Assembly: GCF_030867145.1 (NCBI RefSeq)
Contig: NC_134436.1
Span: 8,122,001 to 8,186,000 of the forward strand
Source of the DNA: Opisthocomus hoazin
Lineage: Eukaryota > Chordata > Aves > Opisthocomiformes > Opisthocomidae
DNA length: 64,000 nucleotides
Reading direction: 5' to 3'
Shown here: piece after piece, positions 13,801 through 39,700 of the stretch
Layout of the letters: each line of letters starts with the position of its first letter
Position numbering within the stretch: position 1 is the first letter of the stretch
Position numbers and translations under genes: made by a program
The notes under the pieces: model-generated
Databases searched by the model: none
Told to the model about the DNA's origin: nothing
What the model saw: the letters and a program-made list of their open reading frames with translations, nothing else

Positions 13801-16208
13801 CCAGTGACAGGACAAGGGGCACCGGGCACAAACTGAAGCAGAGGAAGTTCCAGCTGAACGTGAGGAAGAACTTCTTCCCTCTGAGGGTGACGGAGCCTCA
13901 GCCCAGGCTGCCCAGGGAGGCTGTGGAGTCTCCTTCTCTAGAGATATTCCAGACTCATCTGGATGCGGTCCTGTGCAGCCTGCTCTGGGTGACCCTGCTT
14001 GGGCAGGGGGTTGGGCTGGGTGACCCACAGAGGTCCCTTCCAACCCCTGACATTCTGTGATTCTGCGTTACTGGTCAGTGCTGCCCCGGGCACTGGGGTG
14101 TGCTAGGAGGGGATGCTGCATGCCGCGGTAACGCAACGTCAGCCCCTGCCTGGGATGTCGGGGTCCTTCAGCGCAGTGTGGTTTTGCTGACGTTGCTGGT
14201 TTCCAGCGCCCGGGCAGGCCAGCCGGGTGGGCACGCGGTACGCGGGGGGGTCACAGCATCTTCCTTCCTTTCGCCTCCCCCTCTCCACAGATCCAGTCAG
14301 AGGAAGCACAGCCTGGGGAAACCGGACCAGAGGGAGCTGAGCGAGAACCTGGCAGCGACGCAGGGCTTGGCCCACATGATAATGGAGTGCAACAGGCTCT
14401 TCCAGGTACGCTGCTCGCTGCGGCGAAGCACAAGCCCCGAGCAGCCCGGTGCAGGCAGCCCGCGGCGGTCCCGGCCAGCCCAGCTGCTGCTCTGAGCCCG
14501 CGACTGGCGTGAGCCCCGTGGACTCCAGGACGCGGAAAATCAGTGTGTCACCACGGATTTTACCACAAAAGTTTGTAAGGGCTGCGAGAGCGTTCCTCCA
14601 TCCCCAGCTGCAGTGGGGGTCTGGCTCCTGGGCTCGGGGCCAGCTCGGAGGGTGCCCGTGGGGCAGGGGCTGCCATCCGCTCTTGCAGGGGGGCTCTGGC
14701 CAGGGGAGTGGGGGGGTGAAGCTGAGGTTTTACTGCTGGGGCCTGGCCAAGGACTCCGGTAATGAGGACCTTGACCCACAGACGGACTTTCCGGCTTGAC
14801 CCCGGCCTTGCCGTGTCGTGACGGACTCGCCTGGCGATCACCAGGCTGTGGCTGACCCTGGTTGCTGTCAATGGACCCGATCCTCACCTCCCGTGCTCAC
14901 TCACCTTCCCGGCTCCGCTGCGGACCTCATCACCACCGACGCTGCTGACAACCTGGACTCTCGGCTGACGCGGCTGCCATCGCCGTCCCGGCTCAGGTAC
15001 CGCGGGACCGGGCGGCTGCCCTGCCTGGCCCGTTTCCCTGGGCAGCCGCCAGCCCTTGGAGCATCTCGACAGTCAGCTCGGGCCGTCGCACCCCACTCCA
15101 TCGCCGCAGCAGGGCAGGGGATGCCCCACAGCCCCCCTGAGCCGACACGCGGCCCTGCCCCATGGCCCCCAGCACTGACCCCCACCAAACCAGCCCCTTG
15201 CTGTTGAGCGATGCCAGCCCCCAGCCCTGCCTGCACCCCAGTCTCCCCATGGCGTCAGTCCCCAGCCTGGCCAGGGCTCCTAAGTGACCCCCTCCGCCCC
15301 CGAAATGGCCCCACAGGGATCGGGAGCTGCCTGCGGATACCCCACACGCTCCTGCTACGACTCGGGCTGCCCTGGGCGAGGGGTGCTGAGCCCTGCTGCC
15401 GTGCCCGTCCATGCCGGGGCTGGCGCCGGCACCCCAGGACCGCGGGGACAGGGCTGTCCCCATCGGCTGGTGACCCGTGGGGCGGCCGCAGCCATGCCCA
15501 CCGCGCCGGACCCGCACCCCGCCGCGTGGCCCTGCCCGGTGACTGCGGCCGCTGCCGTCGCTGGACTGCGGCTGATGCCACGGCCACCACCGACCCGACC
15601 TCGATGGGCCTCGGCGCCGATGGACGCAATGCCGACAGACGCTCGGTCGGCCGCCGCCGCCGTTCCCAGGCCTGCCCTGCGTCTCCCTCAGGTATCTATA
15701 TGTACACACAGATATATATGTACACACAGATATATATGTACACACAGATATATATATGTACACACACACACACGCGCGTACGACAGCACGCACCGAAATC
15801 CAGAGCACCACCTCCTCCAATAGCACAAAGCCCCACGTCTGCGCCGCTCCACCTCGCACAGCCGAGCTCCCCACGAACCCCAGAGCAGAGGCAGGAGCCG
15901 CGGCCCGGGGCTGGCCCCGGGGTTACGCGCGATGGCTGTGCAGCCGGCAGCGAGGTTTGCTGACTCAGCTTCTCACCTCCCTGGTGCGCGACGCTCAGGT
16001 TCAGTCCTCGAGGGTGACGTCTGACCTCTTTTGCAGACACCCTGGCTGGCTGACTTCCACGAGGCGAGCACCCCGAGCACCAGGGATGGGTGCTGCACTG
16101 CTGGGCTGGGCTGAGGCTGCCCGGCTCCCCCGGGAGCTCTGCGCTCTGCTGCAGGATGCCAGAGATGACGTCAAAAGCCGGGTGACCTGCTCACACCTGG
16201 CAAGTAAG
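1810..16208 (+). CDS. DLC-family SAM-RhoGAP protein (5' end outside window; START domain not seen)
   Basis: Proposed coding exons are 1810-1881, 3322-3403, 4818-4881, 6152-7482, 7944-8114, 8818-8977, 10229-10427, 11781-12000, 14291-14405 and, tentatively, 15999-16208. Together they give one open frame of about 874 codons. Order of parts: SAM domain, long Ser-rich linker, RhoGAP domain. Family members (DLC1, STARD13, STARD8) are GTPase-activating proteins for RhoA/Cdc42 at focal adhesions and normally end in a START lipid-binding domain. The SAM and RhoGAP exons match the family closely ([40 protein letters not shown]). The linker is strongly diverged. It is none of the three known paralogues as I remember them, so I give no symbol. 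RARS1 lies tail-to-tail, with its polyadenylation signal about 420 bp beyond the last proposed exon. The first exon(s) and start codon are outside the window. The family assignment is firm; which paralogue it is remains inference. Confidence 0.88.
6152..7482 (+). CDS. large linker exon of the DLC-family gene (focal-adhesion targeting region)
   Basis: One 1,331-bp exon begins with [16 protein letters not shown] (family: acidic run then CxISxKW) and ends with the AG of a split Arg codon. It is Ser-rich, with a basic patch [18 protein letters not shown]. Retained landmarks: HKPGTFPK near 6977, [10 protein letters not shown] near 7043, the tensin-type tyrosine motif SVYDNMP with Tyr at 7160-7162, and FSDDEDS followed by YPSSPKQI. 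Two landmarks are degenerate or missing: the LD-like talin/FAK motif (see 7229-7261) and RRDSGVGASLTR. The reading frame stays open to a stop at 7507 past the donor, but the GT at 7483 joins in phase to the exon at 7944. Confidence 0.9.
7229..7261 (+). other. degenerate LD-like motif in the DLC-family linker
   Basis: In DLC1 this place reads ELDDILYHV, an LD-type helix that binds talin and FAK. Here the aligned residues are EMNSVIEDV, followed by [20 protein letters not shown], which keeps the flanking match. The Asp that defines an LD motif is replaced by Asn, and the following Leu by Ile. Confidence 0.65.
7944..8114 (+). CDS. exon of the DLC-family gene leading into RhoGAP
   Basis: This 171-bp exon is in phase with its neighbours (acceptor CCCACAG, donor GTAAGT). 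Its protein contains [20 protein letters not shown] and then SSKQGWNW, matching the family's SLLRLTAIMEK / NKHGWTW stretch. The first part ([14 protein letters not shown]) does not resemble the RLRWxSFQ block usual in the family. Intron 7483-7943 precedes it. Intron 8115-8817 follows and holds a 9-bp inverted repeat at 8610-8631. Confidence 0.88.
8610..8631. repeat. 9-bp perfect inverted repeat with a 4-base loop
   Basis: CTGATTTCA is followed by GCTT and then TGAAATCAG. It could form a small hairpin in the intron RNA. No function can be inferred. Confidence 0.5.
8818..14405 (+). CDS. RhoGAP-domain exons of the DLC-family gene
   Basis: Four exons, 8818-8977, 10229-10427, 11781-12000 and 14291-14405, encode the RhoGAP domain, which speeds GTP hydrolysis by Rho GTPases. 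The first gives [24 protein letters not shown] and the RSHFLDQ end. The second opens VGLFRKSG, with the catalytic arginine finger, and carries [20 protein letters not shown]. The third carries [20 protein letters not shown], including the conserved Asn. The fourth gives [20 protein letters not shown] and [10 protein letters not shown]. All expected catalytic residues are present, so an active GAP is likely. Intron 8978-10228 shows nothing I can name. Intron 12001-14290 is GC-rich in its first part and holds a CR1 element at about 13,493-14,066. Confidence 0.93.
13493..14066 (+). mobile_element. CR1 LINE, 5'-truncated, plus orientation
   Basis: The sequence runs from GTGTGGCCAGCAGGTCAAGG through the conserved GGCTTGTTCAGCCTGGAGAA block to GGTCCCTTCCAACCCCTGAC and a tail of ATTCTGTGATTCTG. 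This is the 3' end of the CR1 reverse-transcriptase region plus 3' UTR. It lies in the intron between the third and fourth RhoGAP exons and has no intact open frame. Confidence 0.92.
14406..15998 (+). other. GC-rich intron or 3' flank of the DLC-family gene
   Basis: After the donor at 14406 the sequence is very GC-rich and has many accidental open frames on both strands. I see no START-domain motif in any of them. The only distinct features are the 18-bp satellite at 15,692-15,780 and the tentative exon that follows. Confidence 0.5.
15692..15780. repeat. 18-bp satellite of TATA/TGTACACAC units plus a CA run
   Basis: About four units of the type ATATATATGTACACACAG occur in tandem, followed by a short CACACACACACGCGCG run. 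It is a simple microsatellite or minisatellite and is likely to vary in length. Confidence 0.9.
15999..16208 (+). CDS. tentative exon: RhoGAP-to-START linker of the DLC-family gene
   Basis: An acceptor (CTTCTCACCTCC...GCTCAG) at 15998 and a donor (AAG then GTAAAG) at 16209 bound 210 bp that are open and in phase 0 with the exon ending LFQ at 14405. The equivalent family exon is about 73 codons and also starts with Val in phase 0; this one has 70. Near its end, [17 protein letters not shown] resembles the family's LxKEAKEKFKGWVTCS. The rest shows little similarity. The region is GC-rich, so an open frame is weak evidence. If real, the protein would still lack the START body, because no later START exon fits before RARS1. 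Confidence 0.38.
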
Positions 16209-16221
16209 GTAAAGAGGGTGG

Positions 16222-16290
16222 CGGAGTCACAGAATCACAGAATGTTCGGGGTTGGAAGGGACCTCTGTGGGTCATCTAGGCTGGCTCTGG
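16222..16290 (-). mobile_element. CR1 LINE 3' tail fragment, minus orientation
   Basis: TCACAGAATCACAGAATG followed by GGTTGGAAGGGACCTCTGTG is the reverse complement of a CR1 3' end. Only about 70 bp are recognisable. Confidence 0.85.
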
Positions 16291-16451
16291 GCGTGTGGGC
16301 GACAGGAGGGTTTCCTGGGGGTGCTCTCAGTCGCTGAACTCTGCAAACTGAAGCAGAGGAGCCCTGGGCCTGTGGGGTTTGGCTCCTGCACAGAGGATTG
16401 CTTTGAGCTGTGCCTGCCTCTGCACCTGCAGCTTCAGACGCCACGCTCCTG

Positions 16452-16545
16452 TTCTCTCCCCTTCTGACTTCCCTTCCTCCCTCCTTCCTTTCCTCCTTCC
16501 CTTCCTCCCTCCTCGCCTTTCACTCCTTCCTGCCGTTCTCTCCTG
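16452..16545. repeat. polypyrimidine tract (CCTT-rich)
   Basis: Almost uninterrupted C/T, built from CTTCC and CTCCC units. Such tracts can form triplex DNA. It lies just beyond the RARS1 polyadenylation signal. Confidence 0.8.
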
Positions 16546-16625
16546 AGGGGTGCTGCTCCCTGAGAGCACCCTCCCCTCCCACAAGCCCGCCCAACAGACT
16601 CAGACACCTCCAGTTGTTCAGCCCC

Positions 16626-16631
16626 TTTATT
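16626..16631 (-). terminator. RARS1: RARS1 polyadenylation signal AATAAA
   Basis: TTTATT on the plus strand reads AATAAA on the minus strand, 20 bases after the RARS1 stop codon (TAG, 16651-16653). The 3' UTR would therefore be very short. Human RARS1 also has a short 3' UTR. Confidence 0.85.
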
Positions 16632-16650
16632 GTCACCCCACAGGGCGCAG

Positions 16651-34632
<17,982 letters not shown>

Positions 34633-34810
34633 CCTCCGCGGCCGGAAGCGGAAATGGCGCCACCGGAAGGCGGCGAGCGGGTCGAGATGCAGGGCGGCGG
34701 CAGCGCCCCCAGGCGGCGGGGAGGACGCGGTAGGGGAGCCCGGCGCGTCATGGCGGCGCCAGGGCCGGGGGGGGGGTTGGTGTGCCTCTCCGCCATCTTT
34801 CCGCATCCCC
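34633..34810 (-). promoter_or_regulatory. RARS1: RARS1 CpG-rich promoter and 5' UTR
   Basis: The region is very CpG-rich with no TATA box. Two ETS-type CCGGAAG sites (34642-34648, 34663-34669, plus-strand sense) and a YY1-type AAGATGGCGG on the minus strand (34790-34799) are typical of TATA-less housekeeping promoters. YY1 sites of this form often sit just downstream of the transcription start in genes of the translation machinery, which would place the start near 34.8 kb. Confidence 0.7.
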
Positions 34811-35408
34811 CCTGTCAGGTGTGACCGACCAGCAATTTCAAAGGTAAAACATTTATGAGAGACTTCCAGGGCCCCCGTCTGTGGAAAGTGGACGCCTGGC
34901 CTTCCCCCGCTTCTCTCCTGAGCTGCTCACGCCTGCCTTGTGTCAGGAGAGGCCCAAAGCACAGCTAACACTGCCATGGAACTCCTGGGAAAAGGCAGTA
35001 AAAGGAAAAAAATAACCCCAAACCAGCAAATAACTGTAGGTTATGGCGTCTGGTGTCACGCAGAGACTGCAGGTCTTCAGGGTGGGGGGGTGGGGAGTGT
35101 TCCTGGAGGGCCGGAGAAGCTCGGCGTGGGGAGCAGCTGGTTCTTACCCAACTACGCGCAAAATAACATTTTTCTGGAAGAAAGCAGGGAGCAGCTGAGT
35201 CCCTGGAGGTGTTTAGAACAAAAGGGAAGATCCCAGGGGCACCACCCACCTCCCAGTCACAGGATTCACAAAGCCAGACGCGTTAACAGCTGTGTACCTC
35301 CAGCTCCTGACAGAAGGAAGGAAAAAACCCAAACAATTCAGGTGCCAGCTGCTGAGAAGATTCACAGAAGACAAAAAGCAAGACGGCAGGGTCGTCCAGA
35401 AAGGTCAC
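34811..35408. other. intergenic spacer between WWC1 and RARS1
   Basis: About 600 bp with no gene, repeat family or clear motif. The two genes are head-to-tail on the minus strand, so RARS1's upstream regulatory DNA is squeezed between its promoter and the WWC1 3' end. Confidence 0.6.
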
Positions 35409-36070
35409 TTTATTGGAAAAACCTGAAATGGACTTAAAACCTGCAGCCCTCCTCCCACGGCCGTGGTTTCAATGGGCTCCCCAAGCTTCCTTAACAGACC
35501 CATTACAGACACGAGCTGCAGGACGAATGTTAAAAAGTGCAAGTATCCCGAACTTCACACCCACTTTGAAGACCTGGCAGGAAACACAAACGCTTCACAG
35601 CTCACAGAGAATTCGTTCACGGCACTTGGGAGTCAGACCTGGCTCCCTGCATTCCCCACGGGGTACAAAACACACCACTCGGAGGAGAGTCCGACGCAGG
35701 ACGTCGTCGAACGTAGGGGTGAGGTTCCTTCAAATTTATTTTATTGCGGTAAAACCTCTAAAAGGTAGAGCTGTACAAAAAGGTCTAAACAGCATTAATT
35801 AAGAATAACAGCACCTTACGCTGCATTTGTTCTTATTTAAAATTCTATTTCCCAAAAATACATTCCTAAATATACAAACTATACAATCTTGTCACTTTAA
35901 TGCTGGTTTCTGTGATGATATAACTTTAACCTAAAAATCTTCAAAACATCCACATACTGACAAAAGCTCTAATATACAAATGCCTCGGTACCTTCATAAT
36001 ACCACATAAATAACTGCAAAACCCAAACTGCATTTGTAGAATTGTCCGGAAAGCAAATACTTTATGGTGA
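35409..36070 (-). other. WWC1: WWC1 3' untranslated region with alternative polyadenylation signals
   Basis: Minus-strand AATAAA occurs at 35735-35740 and 35740-35745 (an overlapping AATAAAATAAA) and again at 35409-35414. The first pair gives a 3' UTR of about 350 bases; the distal one gives about 680. The UTR is AT-rich and has no open frame of note. Confidence 0.7.
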
Positions 36071-36780
36071 TCACACATCATCCGCAGAGAGCGTTGGAAT
36101 GTTTATCCTCGGCCGTGTGAAAAATGCCATTTTCTCTCTAAAAAAAGATGATTGGTTGTTAACACAACAGAATTCTCGCCGGAAACGTCCCTCATCCACA
36201 CTAAAATGCGTCCCAGCAGCTGTCACAAGGAGCAGCAGCACGCCCTCTCACAGCCTCCACCTCCGATTTACAGATCAGGCATGAGGCGTCCTTACAGTTA
36301 AACTCCCAACACCAACCCAATCAAAAAGCCGTTTGGAAAGGCTCGGTGTTTTGGCTTTCTAGGCATGTTACTGAGGGAAGCAAAGGGCTGCTCCTGCATT
36401 CAGCAGAGGATTTGTGAATTTGTTGTCAGGTGGGGAATGATCTGGAGTACTGCCGGCTGCTTTGAGATCACGCACCGTGCTGCAGCTAGCTTCCCCGACT
36501 CTCAGACCTTACACTTTGACATAGAGAAGTTTTTGTTCCAGCAGAACAGTTAACTACTACTACAAAGATCAGCTTTTGTCATCAGCATCTTAGTCGTCCA
36601 CAGAAAAAAGACGGTAGCAGTCCATTTTTCCTCCCCTTTCCCGGTGACCTGTAATTACCTGAATGACTGTACTTCCAGAGGCTCCTTCCGACTCTGCCCT
36701 CGCAGCCTGTGGACATCCTTGGCAGCAGCTCTCATCATTTTATCGGCCTTGAGCTCACACTTTTGTTCTGTTTTTTCCAC
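36071..36780 (-). CDS. WWC1: WWC1 exons 22-23: C terminus and PDZ ligand
   Basis: Exon 36659-36780 gives [20 protein letters not shown] and [20 protein letters not shown]. Exon 36071-36137 gives [20 protein letters not shown] followed by Val and stop TGA (36071-36073). The last four residues ADDV are a class III PDZ ligand, conserved from human. Confidence 0.96.
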
Positions 36781-39700
36781 CTAAACAATAGAAAAGATAT
36801 TCCTAAATAACGGAAAAGAGTTGTCTGCGTGCCCAGGAGGAACCGTTTTGACCCTACAAATCTCCAAACAGAGCAGTATTGCAGCTGCAGGTCTGAGGGG
36901 TGTGGAAGCTGCTGACTCTGGAAGTCATGAGCCACAGACGCTAAGGCTTGTCAGCTACCTGTTGTAACAGAGAGAGCTCTTTATGTAAGGTCTTCTTCCA
37001 GCCCTTTGGTAAGAATTGTGGGTGCTATCTGCACCTTCTTGATACATTTCTCAAGCCACCAGATCAGCTCACGCAGGAACGTGGCAACCTGTGATCCAGC
37101 TGTGCCCCAGAGAGCCCCCAGCACCAACGCACTCCTGCGCCTGGAGCCGTTCTAACTCTGTTCCTGCCCGGTGTCAGCAGAGGGGCCCCGGGACCTCGCA
37201 GCAGCTGGGAAGGAGCCCTGTGCACGCAGGAGAGCATGATGCAGACAGGGTAAGGTGAGTGCTGAGCATGACACACCACACCTACTACAGACTGGGAGGC
37301 TGCACCTGACAACACAGACAGCATTTGTGACTTCTCCTATTTGCACCCTTGCTAAGGCAGAAATCTCTGTGCTGGTAAACACACGGGTTCGGGACTAACA
37401 GCGCTCTACCGCGGGTTAAAGACGGGACATAACTCCAGCAAAGAACAAAGAGTCCAGCATCTCAGGGATGAAGATAATCAGCTGTGGAATAATACTTTTT
37501 TTTTTCTTTTTTTTTAAAAAGAGCAAAGATGGCAGAAGGCTGCCCCCCTTGCTCATCACTTACCCAGGCTTATTCAGACATTTCTGGAGCTTTACCTACG
37601 TTATCTGTATATACATTCCTTTTGAGGCTAAAGATTTTTATTTAAACCCTCTCCAGAAAAGTGACAATGCAAGGAAAGACAACTTTCATAAAAGCAAACA
37701 ACATTGTTTAATGAACTGTTTGTTGAAATTCTTGGTAATTAGCTGTCTCCTTTCCATCCCTGCCCTGCAGTCCACCTTTCATAAGTAGAAAGACCAATAC
37801 TATTAGGCTCTTAAAGTCTATCGTCTGACTTACATTATCACTCCATATGCATAAGGATTCTATTCTAAAGCCAAATGTTATCCATGCGCAGGTTTTATGC
37901 AGCCATTGTTTCTCTTAGAAGCAGCAAGAGACGTAACTGCTGTCTTCCTAGCGCTCGTGTCCGTGGGAAGACGGGCGCAGGCTCTGCAGTCCGTAAACAC
38001 CCACCTGAGAACAGCCGGCCACTCCAGGACTACGGCTTCCATCACCAGCCGCTTGCCTGATGGAGCCGTAAGCGGAAGACACGAGTGACTGCAGCGCTAA
38101 GCCTTCAATTCCTGACTGTCCAAAGCCCCCTGTTCCTCACATCACTCTCATCAACATATGGAATAAAATCCAAAGGCAGGTACTACTCACTCGTTTTTCC
38201 ACTAGCCTCAGCAGCAGTCGAAATCTCTCATCATCCTTCACCCACTGCGGCAACTCTTTTTTACCCTGACTTTGGGCTTGTTCCAGCTGTTCCTTCAGTT
38301 CTCTCAGCACTGAGATCTCCTGCACCAGCCGATCGTGCCAGGTTTTTGAAGCTTGCAGGTCCAGCTCCAGGTCCAGTGAAGTGCGGATCAGGCGCTCTGT
38401 ACCGAAGGACTTGACAGAAGGCTAGAAAAGAAGGGTGTATGAACACAGCGATGAGAACTGTCCTGACCACTCCACAGCAAGGGCCAAACACATCACGAGA
38501 CCCGTTTTCATAGAATCATAGAATGGTTTGGGTTGGAAGGGACCTTAAAGATCATCTGGTTCCAACCCCCCTGCCATGAGCAGGGACATCTTCCACCAGC
38601 CCAGGTTGCTCAGAGCTCCATCCAACCTGGCCTTGAACACTGCCAGGGAGAGGGCAGCCACAGCTTCTCTGGGCAATCTGGGCCAGTGTTTCACCACCCT
38701 CATGGTGAAGAATTTCTTCCCAATATCTAATCTAAATCTGCCCTATTTAAGTTTAGAGCCATTCCCCCTTGTCCTATCACTACACACCCTTGTGAAAAGC
38801 CCCTCTCCATCCTTCCTGTAGGCCCCTTTAGGCACTGGCAGCTGCTCTAAGGTCACCCCGGAGCCTTCTCTTCTCCAGGCTGAACAGCCCCAACTCCCTC
38901 AGCCTGTCCTCATAGGAGAGGTGCTCCAGCCTTCGGGGATCATCTTCGTGGCCTCCTCTGGACCCGCTCCAACACCTCCCTGTCCTCCTTCTGCTGGGGG
39001 CTCCAGAGCTGGACGCAGGACTCCAGGTGGGGTCTGATGAGAGCGGAGTAAAGGGGCAGAATCCCCTCCCTCGCCCTGCTGGCCACGCTGCTCTTGATGC
39101 AGCCCAGGATGCAGTTGACTTTCTGGGCTGCAGGTGCACATTGCTGGCTCATGTTGAGCTTCTCGTCCACCAGTGCCCCCAAGTCCTTCTCCTCTGTTTC
39201 CCCACAGTTGTTTTGGCACAAAGCATCGCTATTGATGTTGCTTTCCAATCCGTCTCAAGACAGAAAGCACAAACTCAAGCAAGTCTTACAGACAAGCCTT
39301 TTTGATTTTGGTGTTTCCACCAAATTCCTTGTTTGGCAGCTTTTCCAAATCAAACAAGTCTTGCTTGCGCATCTTGCTCGCACACCTTGCTCGTAAGTTT
39401 AACGTCTCATCTTCAGATGAACCCACAATGTAGTAGAAACACCTGTGTTTGTTTTTTCCAGTAACATATTATGTTGCCTTCTGTTAATGTCAAACACAAG
39501 CTGCCTCAAGAAAACCATCTCCTCAGGAGCTCAGCGTCAGCATCCCAGGGGAACTTCAGCGTTTGCCATCACAGCAGGCACGGGGGTTCATTGTGTGCCA
39601 CGGAGTCACTGCAGCAGGATCACCTGAGCATCTGAGGCATCGATCTCCTCACCCTCCTCCCCAGCTCCTCACATTTATTATAAGTACCTAAGAATCTCGC

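Larger units (their letters stand above)
16209..16625. other. spacer between the DLC-family gene and the RARS1 3' end
   Basis: It contains a CR1 tail fragment and a long polypyrimidine tract. I see no plus-strand AATAAA here, so the 3' end of the DLC-family transcript is not located. Transcripts of the two convergent genes could overlap. Confidence 0.6.

Noticed and set aside
13608-14060. Open frames of 103-139 codons
   Set aside because: These are translations of the CR1 element at 13,493-14,066, not a gene.
1810-14405. Assignment of the plus-strand gene to STARD8, STARD13 or DLC1
   Set aside because: SAM and RhoGAP similarity is shared with all three, but the linker lacks their specific blocks and the neighbours (RARS1, WWC1) are not those of any of the three loci.
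14993-15963. Open frames of 250-293 codons on both strands around the satellite
   Set aside because: They arise from GC-rich sequence and from translation of the tandem repeat ([12 protein letters not shown]-like). There is no recognisable domain.
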